64,000 bases of DNA from Vigna angularis. Its lineage: Eukaryota; Streptophyta; Magnoliopsida; Fabales; Fabaceae. This document shows positions 11,023 through 23,491 of this stretch, one piece after another. The notes under the pieces are model-generated. The model was not told where the DNA came from, made no database searches, and worked only from the letters and a program-made list of their open reading frames with translations. The translations under genes were made by a program, and so were the position numbers. The DNA lies in contig NC_068970.1 of NCBI RefSeq assembly GCF_016808095.1, forward strand, positions 25,154,501 to 25,218,500, read 5' to 3'. Within the stretch, counting starts at the first letter, position 1. Every line of letters begins with the position of its first letter.

Positions 11023-11577
11023 TGTTTCGGTCGGGTTTGGTGGGACCCTGCTAAAACACTCCTGATTGTATTGAAGACTAGGTGGATGTTAAAGACCGGA
11101 CGGATGAACACGGTTCAAAGCGCTTCAGGATGAAGATCGGGCGAGCTTTGTTCCAAGCGGGCGACTGTTAGGATTTGGACGAACGTTGAAGTGGACGGAT
11201 GTAACTCGCTCTCCCTCCTTCTCCAAGCCGGATGGGGGACGTACCTGTTAAAGGTGCTCCGATGCTCAAGTCAGTAAAGTGACCAAACAGTTATAATAAG
11301 TGATGCAAGTAGTGCATAATGTGCAGCGTGTGCAATCTGCCCAGAAATCATACCTGAGACTCTTATTTATACAAATTGTAATTGGCTTTTACCTTTTGTT
11401 GGCCTAATGACAGTCCAATCACGCCTTAATCTTCATTAGGGGCTTTAATGAATTATTATTATTTATAATCCAACCATACAGTCAGCCTAGTGGTTAGTCG
11501 GTTGGGATGGTCGGTCAATACGTTTAGCAGGAATGATGCATCAGGGACCGTACAGTAATCAAGAACCCCACGGTACA
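11023..11577 (-). repeat. LTR (5' LTR in element orientation)
   Basis: Begins TGTTTCGGTCGGGTTTGG and ends CACGGTACA, followed by the CAAAC duplication. Partner of 8189-8749. Confidence 0.8.
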
Positions 11578-11582
11578 CAAAC
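11578..11582. other. Target site duplication CAAAC (right)
   Basis: Matches 8184-8188. Confidence 0.8.
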
Positions 11583-11599
11583 TATTATAATTGGTCTAA

Positions 11600-12570
11600 C
11601 ATTAAATTAGTTTCTTATAATTAAAATTATTTTTGTAAATAAAACTTAAATAAATAAATTAATTAATTAGCATACAACTTAAAAAGTAATAAAATATCAA
11701 TAATTAATATTGAGAAAATATTTCTATTATAAAAAACAAATTTGAAATAAAAATTTCCGTACAATTAAAATTAAATTCATTAATAAACTTTAAATAAATT
11801 AATTAACTAACCCAAAAAAAATAAACAAAATTAAAAAATATCAATAATGAATTGTGAAAAATATCTCATACTATAATTTGCGATATATGTTTTCTTGCAG
11901 TAAAAATTAGTTTTATCAATCAAATTTAAATGAATTAATTAATAAATTAACCCAAAAATTAAAAGAATAAGAAAATATTAATAATAAATTGTAAAAAAAA
12001 AATTCTACTATAATTTGGGATAGATGTTTCCTTAGAATAAAAAATTGTTTTATTAATAAAATTTAAATTAATTAATTAATTAATTAATCCTAAAGTTAAA
12101 AGAGTTAGAAAATAGTAATAATTAATTACGAAAAACATATTATAATCTAATTTGGAATAAATGTTTCCTTACAGTAAAAAATTGTTTTATCAATAAAATT
12201 TAAAAAAATTATTTAATTAATTAACACAAATTAAAAAATAATAAAATCTTAGTAATTAATGGTGAAAAAGTTTTATACAATAATAGAAATAAAATTAAGA
12301 ATAAATATTTTCCTATAACTAAAATTACGTTTATTAATAAAATTTTAATCAATTATTTAATTAATTAGCAAAAAATTAAAAAATAATAAAATATTTATAA
12401 TTAATGGTGAAAAAATATTATACTCTAAAAAAATTTAAAAGAAGTGTTTTTCTATAAAAAAATATGTTTATCAATAGAAAAGAAATTTAAAAAAACTGCT
12501 TTTTCATAATTAAAATTATTTTAAGCAACAAAATTTAATGAATAAATGAGTTAATTATTAACCAAAAAAT
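11600..12570 (+). repeat. Degenerate AT-rich tandem array, ~140-bp period
   Basis: A unit containing CAGTAAAAATTAGTTTTATC, AAATTAATTAATTAAC and TTAATAATTAATTGTGAAAA recurs about seven times. The TTTTAT(C/T)AATAAAATTTAA part falls near 11620, 11765, 11900, 12040, 12180, 12330 and 12460. Units are diverged. No coding content. Confidence 0.6.
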
Positions 12571-15500
12571 TTCTCTATAATTAATGGTGAAAAAATCTTA
12601 TACTTTAATTAAAAATACTAATATTATTTTTATTACTAAAAATTTTAAATTATTAATAGATTTTATCGATGAATTTTTTATTAATTAATAAAGGATATAT
12701 TATCGATTAATTTATCAACATAAAATTTGTATTAATCCTTCTATTGAAAAATTTGTCACCAATTATATGTTGTTGTAAAATCTACCAATAATTAAAATTT
12801 TAAAACTTATTAGTAAAAGTCATAGTTAATTTAAATTTATTGATAATTATTTTTTGTTAATTTTAAAAAATTTATAATGAATATTGAAGATGTTTTTTTT
12901 TTCGAACGTAAACTAGATTTTTGTAATTGACTTTGATTTTTTTATGACTATTTTTTTGTTATCTACACCAATTACATTTCTTGTCAATAAATTGTTTTCT
13001 TTCATTTCTGTTAAAAAAACATTATCTATCCATATTAACTATGCTTTTTTTTTATGATGTTAATTGACAAAAATTTTCAAGTAAGTTGAAAAAAAATTCA
13101 ACCAATAACATTATGAAAATAATCTTCATCAATATTAACTTAAAATAAGCGTAGTTGACATTAACAAAGAATAATTTTGACCAATTTTAATAGAGGGAAA
13201 ACTTTGTTAAAATTAGTTAAAACAATCTTCCAATTTGACAAAAGAATAAATATCAATTAACATTAAATAAAAAACATCAAAATTGATATATTTTAATTAC
13301 TCAAAATCATTTTATATTAATTTTTTTTCCTTTTTTCTAATTGAAAAGGTTAAATAATTTAAAACAATATTACTTTGAATTTAATATATTTAAATGTTAT
13401 ATAAATTATGTTTTTTTATATTTTAAATATACAAACAATATTCAATTATATATATATATTAAAAAATTAATTCAAATATTCTTATTAGAATTTTGTTAGG
13501 TTAATTCCAAATGAACTAGCTTGATTTTTAGAATGAGTGCGAGCTTTGATATATCATAAGAAGGAAGTCTACCGACAAGGAATCTAACACTCAAGTCAGT
13601 AAAAAATATTTTTATGAGTATGATAGGAAAGAATAAGTATTATATTATTGTACTTCCTAGGTTATCATGTATTTATATGTTTTCGTGGTCTCTTAGTGTA
13701 ACAAAATAAATTCAAGATATAACAACATATTAACCAATATAATAATTGAATTCAATTTATTCTAAACTAAATTTTGTTTATGTTATCATAAATACATCTT
13801 TCCCTGATTTTAAGGGGTGTTAATATTTCATACAAATCTCACTATTGAATCTCATGTTCATTGGACAATTTTGGGGCTAGCAATAATAATATATTTTGAG
13901 CTGAGAATGTACATAAGTCCACCAAGCTCAAAAGTTAATAATTTTTGCAAGTGAACTAAGTTATTAAATTAACAAGTTTATATGTTCTTTTTATCTCTTT
14001 GTACTTAGTTTTATATGCTATTTTGAGTTCTTGGATGAGTTGTTTGTATTTGAGTTGTACTTGAAAACTTTTATTGTTGTTCTTTGGGACACTTAATATA
14101 TACTTTTATCTTCCAAGTAAGTTTATAATTGGACACTCGTAATGTACTTTGAGTATTTTCTAAGTAAATCTATGATTGGAAAGTCATGCTTAGATTTACC
14201 GAGTAGTCACATATTTTGACACTCATGCTCGGATTTATCAAGTAGTCAAATATTTTGATGTTCATGTTCATGCAAAGCCCCTAATGAAGTGGCATTATGA
14301 GAAATTTCAAGTTTATATCTTCACACTTCTTTGAGTTTGAGCTCATTCTTTTACTCGCATGTTGAATTATTGAGCAACTATTTACTTTGCTACCTGTTTT
14401 TGTATTTAAGATTATTCTTGTATTTCATGTTTAAACTTTAGATCAAGTTGGCAATCCTCATTGTTGTGTTCTTTGTCAAAGTGTTCTCTTGTTAAGCACT
14501 AGTAGTGGGTAATTTCCTTTTGCTCTAAGGATGATTTTGATGAAACTTTGGGCTTTTAATGAAAGATGGTGTAACTTGATACTAGTACCACCAAAATTGC
14601 AAGTTATGGGGTGCATAGAAGTTTTTAGAGGGAAATATGGTTGAATGTTTACTAAGTAGACTCACAACAAAGAGAAATGAGTCACAATGGACAAACTTAA
14701 GAACCTTGTCTTTCCTAGCCATAGTTTTCCTCATACCCTTTGTACAAATTTCCTTATAGAAATCCTCAATGACATCAACACTCTACTAGAGAATATCGCT
14801 CGGTCTTTATATTTTTTCACCTGAGTTTCTTTCCATACCTTGTGCATAAGGTTGATCGTTTATTGATCTATCAATATCCTTAGGCATCAAGGATTTTGTG
14901 CTTGTCATGGTGAAGAATTATTTGTAAGTTATTATCGTTTTCATCAAAACTTCATCTTCGATTTGGTGTATTAGGCTCTCAATAGTCGAGTTATTGCATC
15001 CTTGTCGAAAAAATTCAAGTTCTTATGAGTTTTAAAGTTGCAAATTTTAAACTTGGATCGGTGTACAAGTTGGTTTTAAAGCTTCATAAGTGGTTGGTAT
15101 GTGATTGCAAACTTTCTTATTGTTGATTGCCAAAGCTCATTTGGAAGAGAGTTTGATGTTGAATATGTGTACATATTTGTTAGCCAAAAGCACCCAAAGT
15201 TGTGTGGGGTGTTTGTGAACCACTCAATAATGGAAGGTGACCAAGTATTGGCCATTGGAATTTGTGAGCCTCTTTCTTCTTGTCTTTGCGAAATTTGAAA
15301 AAATTATACACAACAAAATGCAAGAAAATAAGAGAAAGAAAAGCATTAGTACTGTCATTAGGATAATTTAGAACAAATTCCACTCATTATTTTCCATAAC
15401 ATATGTGTAATATAAATTGATTACATATGATTTATATTTAACCACTCTATAATTCTTTTAGAAATCAATCACGTAACAACTTTATTCCAATGATATAATA

Positions 15501-16585
15501 ATATATTAACAACAGAAAAATATGGAAAAACTTGAACTTGAGTCTGAAAAAACAGTAGTTGAAGCCATTGCCATACCATGACAACTTTTCTGTGGAATTT
15601 GCAAAACATGATGCCACCAACCAATCATATTTTGTGCTTGTTAAATTGATTAACAGGTATGACAAGGACTCTTCAAAATCTGAAGTATTTATCGAATTAT
15701 TAAAATGAACTTATAGGTTATCATAGAAACACTTTGTACTTTTTTTTCAATGTACCTTTTGTAAGAGAAATTTCCCAAATAGTATTCAATATCATTTTAT
15801 TTCTACACATGGATTTATTCGTTGTAAGGGCTAAGGATTCGATCCCCCCAAATTTTCATTTGATTTTTCATTCCAGCGTCCACAATTTTTATCAAAATTT
15901 TGTTTTTAGGATTGAATTATGGAAAATTTCTTTTCAAATAAAAAGGGTGAAAAAATTATAATTAAAATATGAATATATTATCATATGGTAAATTAATCAA
16001 AAAGTTTAGGTAAGAACTTGTTAATAAAAGGATTTGATGATATGATTAGTAGTCTTCATTCTAAAATTTGGTTTATTGGAGGCTAAAACTCTCCTATTAT
16101 GTTTGGGATTTGTTCATGAATGGAGAATGAGTGATGATTTCATGTAAAAGGAGCATGTGCAATGTGCATTCAAATTTTATCAAAGTAAAGGAAAAAAAAA
16201 ATAACTGTTTTGATTCAATTATCCATGAATAAAATATTATATCATAATAAAATTTTAATGTAGAAAATAAATGGAGTATGAAAATAACATTCCTCAAATG
16301 CATTGTAAAATTTTGATCATAAATACTTATAGTGTTACGAACAAGATTATTGTTATTAGTAATGGATTAATGTAAAGAATAGTTAAGTTAGTAAAATGTA
16401 TTTTGTAGATATGAGACTAAAAAATGAGTATTAGATTAGTATATGTATCGTTTATAGTGTATCGGATATGAGAGTAAAAAAATGAGTATTAGATTAGTAT
16501 ATTTATTTTATTATAATGTATTTATAGACTTTTATGAACATATTAATATAACAACAAATAAAAAAAACTCAAGGTATAACAACAA

Positions 16586-16590
<5 letters not shown>
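12571..16590. other. AT-rich intergenic DNA with eroded repeats
   Basis: No gene is recognised. Around 13500-13700, GACAAGGAATCTAACACTCA followed by AGTCAGTAAA resembles part of the 8189-11577 LTRs (AAGTCAGTAAAG) and may be an LTR remnant. The less AT-rich stretch at 14000-15300 has no convincing exon structure. Small open frames at 15101-15298, 15465-15665 and 15734-15961 show no domain. Confidence 0.5.

Positions 16591-16652
<62 letters not shown>
16591..16652. repeat. (TA)n microsatellite, 62 bp
   Basis: Perfect TA dinucleotide run, with a further ATATAT context on the left. Confidence 0.95.
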
Positions 16653-16655
<3 letters not shown>

Positions 16656-19600
16656 AGTCGATGCAGTTTATAATAAACTGGATCCTATTTATATTATCAT
16701 ATTTCTCTTATTTCAAAGCTATTAATATTTTGTATTGATTTTATACTTAAATATTATGAGTCTAACGATAATAATATATGTTGAATTGAGTATATACATA
16801 TATTTAAATATTATAAAATCTCCTAATCATAAAGATATTTTATCAAAAAATATATAAAATGAACAAGAAGAGAAATGAAAAAAAAAAAAACTAAATGAGA
16901 ACAAGACCGTAAATCATACATTTTCTAAAACTATTTTTCTTCTACTAAACATTCCATTTCAATTCTATCTTTATTCTTCCACTTTCATTTTTTTTTTAAT
17001 GCTTTGAACGAAACTAGACGTAAACAAGAACATTGTAATTTCCTAAACGCTCTCTAGACGCAACTTGTCCTTATTAGCACTTACTAGACGGTCTCAGATA
17101 ATTTAAAAATATTTTCCAATTTAATCGTGACGATTCTTAATTAATAATATTATTAATTTATTGAATTTACACTAAAGTGACGAGCAGATAACAATTTGTT
17201 GGTGAAAAGTATCTAACAAATAGCAGTAACAAAAATAAAAATTAAGCTGCTATCTGCAGCCGAATAGCATTAAATATTTCATTTCTCAAACCACAGAGCA
17301 AACCGACACTACAATACTTTTTACTCAAATATTTTCTTTTTATTGTAATCTCATGCTCGAGTAAACACATTGCTGTTGTTTATGTTAAATTACTCAACAA
17401 TTTATAATAAAAACTATAGTTTACTAAAATCAAACTTAAACTATAAAATATTTAGTCTGCTTAAAAATCTATACTTTCTATACCTTTCTTTAAAATATTT
17501 AATCTTCTTAAAAGTATCTTATAAAGAAAATGAAAAATTAATTATCATTCTTATTTTTAAGATGGTCAATATAATATCATGAATCATGATATACGCTATA
17601 TATGCTTATCTTGGAATTTGAAAGTTCCATTATACTTTTGATTCTAGAAAAAGTTTAAAAAAAAGATATATTTAAATTATCTTTTATTTTAAAATTTATA
17701 AATTATGAAAAATTGTTGAGTATACAGAATAAATATAATATAATTTTTTTTTGTGTGGTAAAAGATGTAAGATGTAATGTGTGACCATGAATAAAAGACA
17801 GTGACAGAAGAAGGCATGAAGAACGTGCGCTTTAGAAAGCCCAGCATCGTCCACTTGTCCAGAAGCAGCCAATTATTGACCGTGGCCCACATTTTCCTTT
17901 CATCATTTGCTTTCCAAGATTCTTTTAGGATTGACCTTCTACACTTTGGTTTTTTCTTTCTCCACCCCTTTTCTCTTAGATCTCTTAGATCTCAATCACT
18001 TATCATCATTACAATATATATGTTCAATCAACTTTGAATAATTCTCATTATTCTCTTCTCCATTTCATTTCCAAGTCCTAATGGTGAAATTTTTTATGTT
18101 AATCATGTAATTACCCTAACCCTAATTCATGGACGGTGAAAACCAACATGGATTCCAAACGTACCATATATATATATATATAAAAGAAAAAAAGGAATTG
18201 AATTGTTCAACTTTGACACCTCCCAAAACCCATGATTTCACCTACTTCTCACTCTCCACCATTATTATTTCCAATCTTTAAAGATCCTACGGTTCTTGCC
18301 TATTAAATTATTCTTTTAATTATCGTGACTTAGTGTAGAAATATAAAAGAAAAATATTGTTTTGATGAAATGATAGTAATAAAAAAAAGGTAGAAAGGGT
18401 AGTAGAAAAGAGAGTCAAACGGAAATGAGTAAATTATACTAAAAATATTTTTATATTAAGCAGTGTTTGTCTTTACTCCATTAGTTTTTTTTAGCAAAAG
18501 TATTTATTATGTCTAATCTTTCTATTCTACAAAAAAAGTTAAAATATCACAGCCCACCTTATGTCAATTTAAAGAATATTTTCTAATATATTATAATAGT
18601 CTCGTTTACGTAACTGATGACGTATTATTTGACTGTGCTTACTATTTGGTTTGAATAAATTTTAGTTGAATTGGAAAGTCGTAGCCAGTCTGCCTACATA
18701 GAAATAATTGCTAGTTGTGTTACGTAGATTTTGTTTATTGTAATTTTAATTTTAATTATATATATAATAATAATAATAATTGTAACAGTCGAGAATATAC
18801 TATTAGTGAAAGATTGTTAATACGAATTTTGTGTTATTAAATATGATTTTAATTTTGAAAATTTTAGTTATAATTAATTTTGTTTTAATAATGTTTATAT
18901 GTTTTAAAATTATATAATTATTTTACTAATTTAAAAAATATGTATAATTCTTATAATTTTTTGATGCTATAGTTATCAAAATGGTTTTTTAAGGCGTTTG
19001 ATATACACATTTTTTTACTAACTTTTGGGTTTTTCCTTTTATATTTTTTAGGGTGTGTGTTTAGTGATAATTTTTAACATTTTATTTTACTAATTTTCAT
19101 ACATTTTTTTAAATTACTAAATTTAATTTATAATATATAATGTTTACATAGTATTTTTTAAAGGTATTGCATATATGCATTTTTTTACTAGCTACTTTTA
19201 AATGTATTTATGCTTTTTTGCGATAACTTATAAATTTTTATTTTACTAATTATTTATATACATTTTTTATATACATTTTAAGTTGTTTTTTAATAATAAT
19301 TTATATATTATATTTTTATATATTCTCTTTTTTGTTTTTTTATATATTTTTTATTGTAACTAATTATAAATATATACTTAATTTTTTTTTATTATTTTAT
19401 TTTATTTTATTTATAATGATAATCATTGTACCATTTTTTGCTTTAAACAATAGTTTAAAAGTGTCGTATGAAATTAAAAAAAGTGTGTTACCTAGACTTT
19501 AGGCAACACTTTGACAACAGTTTTCTAGACATGATGGATACAACAAAAAGAGTTAAAAGATAACCAAAAAAAATATACCTTTGCTCTGCAAAATCTTGAG

Positions 19601-21160
19601 ATTTCTTGAATCAATTAATTTTCCTTTTGCGCTGTAGTATTATCTTCAGGTCTAACCTGAAAAAAGTAAACAAAATTAAGCGTTGAGACATATTTCATAA
19701 ATAATTTTATTTTCTTTCTTCTTTTATCATTAATTACTAGATTTTATAACAATTATAAACTAATAATAAATACTATTAATCAACTAATTATCATCTTCCA
19801 AAAAACTATTACAAAAAATATGTTTTTATAGACAGTTGATGCGGTGGATGGTTTTAACACATAAAATTAAATATAAATTTAATTTGATATATAACTAACA
19901 TTTATGTTATGAGACTAGTCATAGAATTAGTTAATTCTCAAAGCGTTCATCCTTGAATTTTGAATCACACACCCATTGCTTAAGAAGAAGACAAGTAGAT
20001 AATAGAATGATTCAGATAAAATTATACCAAAAAAGTTAAAAGATGACGTGGACCTCTTTGAATGCAAGCATTAATCAGCAAATTAACTAAAGGTAACAAC
20101 ATTTAAGAAAAAGAACATAACAATAGTTATATGTATCAGACTATCTAAGTAGTCATCAACAAAGGTTAAAATATGAAGCTACTAAAAGATTAAAGTGGAA
20201 ATATACTTTATGCATGATTAAAATCTGCATACATATGGTAAAGCTAATAATATGGTTGACTAACTGCAAATCCATCGTGGGACTACTACATACATTATTC
20301 TCGGTGGAAGTTTGGACCAAGCAAAGAGGCTTGGGGATCGTTCTTACATTGGTCTAGATGGCCAACTATTCAATCTTCTCTTCTATATTATAAAAATGTT
20401 CTTTAATACCATAATATATTCAGATATCCAAATAGAAGTGGATGAGTAGACTGTTTTAGTAAAAGATAATATGATGTTAAAGTCACTTAAATCGAATGAA
20501 ATTTAGAAAATGGTGTAATGTAAAACAGAACCAATATAAAACCAAGCTAAAATTCTCTCTAATTACAATGCAATAATATGATAGAGGACTATTACTTGAT
20601 TCTATAAAAGAAGAACAAATGAATATTTCAAAAAATTTATGATAACATCAATGTGAAAATATTTGAAAGAATAAATTTCTTCGAGACTCATGATATTCCA
20701 TGAATATTGAAATTCAAAGGACATGAAGATCATGACTTGGAAATCAATTATACAATAGTTTACGCAATTAAAAATATTTTTAATTTTATTTTAATTGCAA
20801 ATAGTTTGTTTTTATTTTTAAATTTTCAAGTTATTTTTGGTCCCGGTGTCTTTGGGCTTTCTTAGATGGCTTAAATATTTGTGACTATACATAGGGACAT
20901 CAAATACATATGTAGACACTTTTGAGTCATATTATATGAATTTGCATTATTTGAGACAGGATTCTCTTGATTCTTGAATTAGAACTCTGATATTTTATCA
21001 AAGATTAACATCTTTATGACAAATGTGCACTTAACTTATCAATCTACTAGATTGTGGCGTCCTCATCTATGTCTTATTTTACATTCTTCTCTGATTTTTT
21101 GTTGTTCTGCCTCTAGAGGACTTAAATTCAAAAGTGGTTGTACTATTTACTAGACAAGAT
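16653..21160. other. AT-rich intergenic DNA
   Basis: No gene is recognised. 17800-18040 has an open frame without a domain. 18720-19460 is extremely AT-rich with ATATATT and TAATAATAATAAT runs. 20200-21100 has moderate complexity but no exon-like open frames. Confidence 0.5.
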
Positions 21161-21168
21161 CATATCAT

Positions 21169-21187
21169 TTGGTATCTAGAGCTAGAT
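21169..21187 (+). promoter_or_regulatory. Possible primer-binding-site remnant of a Copia/TRIM element
   Basis: TTTGGTATCTAGAGCTAGA differs by a single inserted base from the common TGGTATCAGAGC site complementary to initiator tRNA-Met. It directly follows AAGATCATATCA, which could be an LTR end (CA). No matching second LTR was located, so this is a weak call. Confidence 0.35.
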
Positions 21188-21689
21188 TTGGTTTGAATAT
21201 CCTCTTTTGTTTTATTTTTCTGACATATTAAAAAAACCTAAAAATTCCTAAAGGTTTATGTTCTGTGCTTTACTTTGAAGTTTTTCTCGATGAGTTGTTC
21301 ATAGAATTTTATAAGGAGTAGAACCCCTAATATTTTATTCAATTTTGTTGAGTTTTTAGTTTTTCGTGTTCTTCATTTAAATTGTGCATTTCTACTTTTG
21401 ATTCGTAAAAATTATCTATTTTTGTGTTTTCTATTAACTGTAGTCCCAATTAACTATTTACCTTGATTTTGCATGAGTTTTGGTGTTTGAAGGACAATCT
21501 ATTTAGTTATTTTTGTTTGTATGTTGAATTTCAAAATAAAAAAAAATAAGGGATCAATGTCAAAAGGAAACAAATATATGTTGAAAGAAAAGAAAAGAAA
21601 AGTAAAGATCTAAGAGTAAAATAAATAAAACTTGTAGAGTTTAACACAATTATTATTTTGCAGTATGACATAACTTATGATTGGTTATG

Positions 21690-22060
21690 GATTGGTCATT
21701 TGACCAAACTCATGTATAGTTTGACCATTCAGTTGAGCTCTCTAGTAGATTGGCCTTGAGGTAGAGCTCTTTAAAGGGCGTATCTAGCCTAACTTTAAAA
21801 TAATCTGGCCATTCGACCAAGCTCCTTTAGTGACTTATCTAGCCGAGCTCTTTAAGTAGCTTATCCACCCAAACTTTAAATAATCTAGCCATTTTGCCTA
21901 GCTCTTTGAGTGGCTTATCCAATCGAGCTCTTGATGTAGATTGGCCATTCGACAAAGCTCCTTGAGTGGCTAATCTAGTCGAACTCTTAGATATGTTGGT
22001 CATTCGGGCAAGCTCCATGAATGGCTAATCCAGCCGAGCTCTTTAAGTCGCAGTGTGAGA
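21690..22060 (+). repeat. Degenerate tandem repeat around GGCCATTCGACCAAGCTC
   Basis: Units of about 50-60 bp contain GGCCATTCGACCAAGCTCCT and CTTATCTAGCCGAGCTCTTT. The stretch to about 22300 continues with TTGTCGTCTTCAGGAAGGCT-type units. The style resembles interiors of the GAGGCC elements at 8.2-11.6 kb and 30.1-32.9 kb, so it may be another decayed interior. The 104-codon open frame at 22105-22419 has no domain. Confidence 0.55.
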
Positions 22061-22671
22061 ATATTCCTTTCAACTTGTGCTACTGACTTTAGGCAGGCAT
22101 TTAGATGGGCTTCCAGTTTAAGCATGCTTTGTCACGTGTTGTCGATTTTAGGCGGTCTCTGCTTAGTGATATCGACATTGGGCATGCTTCCTTTCAATGT
22201 TGTCGTCTTCAGGAAGGCTACATTTTGATGTTGCCATCAATGTTGTCGTCTTTGAGTAGGCTTCGTTTTGATGTCGTTGACTCTGGGCGGGTTTTTGTCT
22301 TTATTCTTCCATCGACATCCGACTTTGATTTATTATTGAACTTCTATTTCCATCCTCTTAGCCACCCCTCGTGTCTTCTTTGTGTTATCCTTCGAGCATT
22401 TTCTGTGTTATTCAATTGAGGGCGGCTAAGATAAGAATGACAACCTGGCCAAACGAGATGATGAGAGGGTGGTTTTGATAGTTGAGGATTTGCCAGCTTT
22501 AAAATCCTTCTCCATTGTAAGTCAAGCTTCTTCAGTACTCGGGAACACGTCAATATTGCCTTTTGGTGCTTGGGTATTGAAACATTGACGTTATTTTTGT
22601 GCTAAGTCTAGTGCTTTAAATGTCTTGTTCTAGCTCGGTATCCCCTTTATTTTGAGTTTCATATTCGTGGG

Positions 22672-23491
22672 TGATGGAACCCTCTCCTAGCAATAAGAAC
22701 GCAAGAAGAAGCTCCAAAACAGATGCGTAGCGGAATGAAAATTGGTGCAGTGAAATGGATGCATAGAAGGTGTTTGATGAAAGTTTGGATGAAGGTGTGG
22801 TGTGTGTATGATGCCACCAAGCTCAAAAGGCCTTCCTACTAAGGAAGGAAACTAGAGGAGAGTGAGAGAATTAGAAATTCTCAGGTGATTAAAGAGCAAA
22901 AGAAGTTGGAATCAATCCTACAACATTTCATTAAGCTCAAAATTGAGAAATTACATAGACATGACTCTCTTATTTATAGGTAAAGATGAGCCATGTTTCT
23001 GACCTAAATTCCCTCCCAAATACAAATTAAATTCGTGCAAGAAGCTCCAGCTAATTAGCTTACGCAAGCCATGCCTTGATCCAGGTCAAAATCAAACATG
23101 TGTCTCATTGTGGCTGGGCATGCACTGGATTTGGCTGGGTGAAATTCCAATCCGGAAGCCATTTTGCTTCACAAGTCTAATTTGGAAGGTAAACTCCTAA
23201 TCCGGAATTCCACCTATTTCTTCCTAACTTTTTCTCTTTTGCTTCCCTTGGCTTCTCTTTTGCTCCTTTGCTTCCCTTGGCTTCTCATGCTTCTTGGGTG
23301 GTTCAACCATGATCTCCAAGCCTTATTAGACCCTACAAAACAACAATATAAGTATTTTAGAAAATCCATCTAAGACTTAGAGAAATAAAAATAAGAAAGA
23401 TCTTTTGAAAGTCCTTCTTCTACTTCCATTTCTTAGCCTTAGCTTAAGTTGGTACTCCTTTGAATGAAATTCCCTAAAGAGGTTTCCATCA
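22672..23491. mobile_element. Candidate solo LTR
   Basis: The 820-bp segment begins TGATGGAACCCTC and ends GAGGTTTCCATCA, so its ends are near-perfect inverted repeats beginning TG and ending CA. That fits an LTR, but no 5-bp target duplication is seen. The interior has TTAGTTCCTTCC-like and CTTCCCTTGGCTTCTC duplications and no coding domain. Confidence 0.4.

Larger units (their letters stand above)
8189..11577 (-). mobile_element. Non-autonomous LTR retrotransposon with GAGGCC-minisatellite interior
   Basis: Direct LTRs of about 560 bp bound a 2.3 kb interior, with a perfect 5-bp target duplication (CAAAC). Orientation is minus. Next to the inner edge of the right LTR the minus strand reads TTTTGGCACCCACCGTGGGG, a plausible TGGCRCC-type primer-binding site. 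Next to the left LTR it reads CTTGGGGGGATGA, a plausible polypurine tract. No gag or pol is present; the interior is almost entirely tandem repeats. It would depend on proteins from another element. A related, older copy occupies 30135-32872. Confidence 0.8.

Noticed and set aside
22672..23491. Confident solo-LTR call
   Set aside because: The ends look right but flanking bases (GTGGG and ATGAC) do not form a target duplication, so it is kept only as a candidate.
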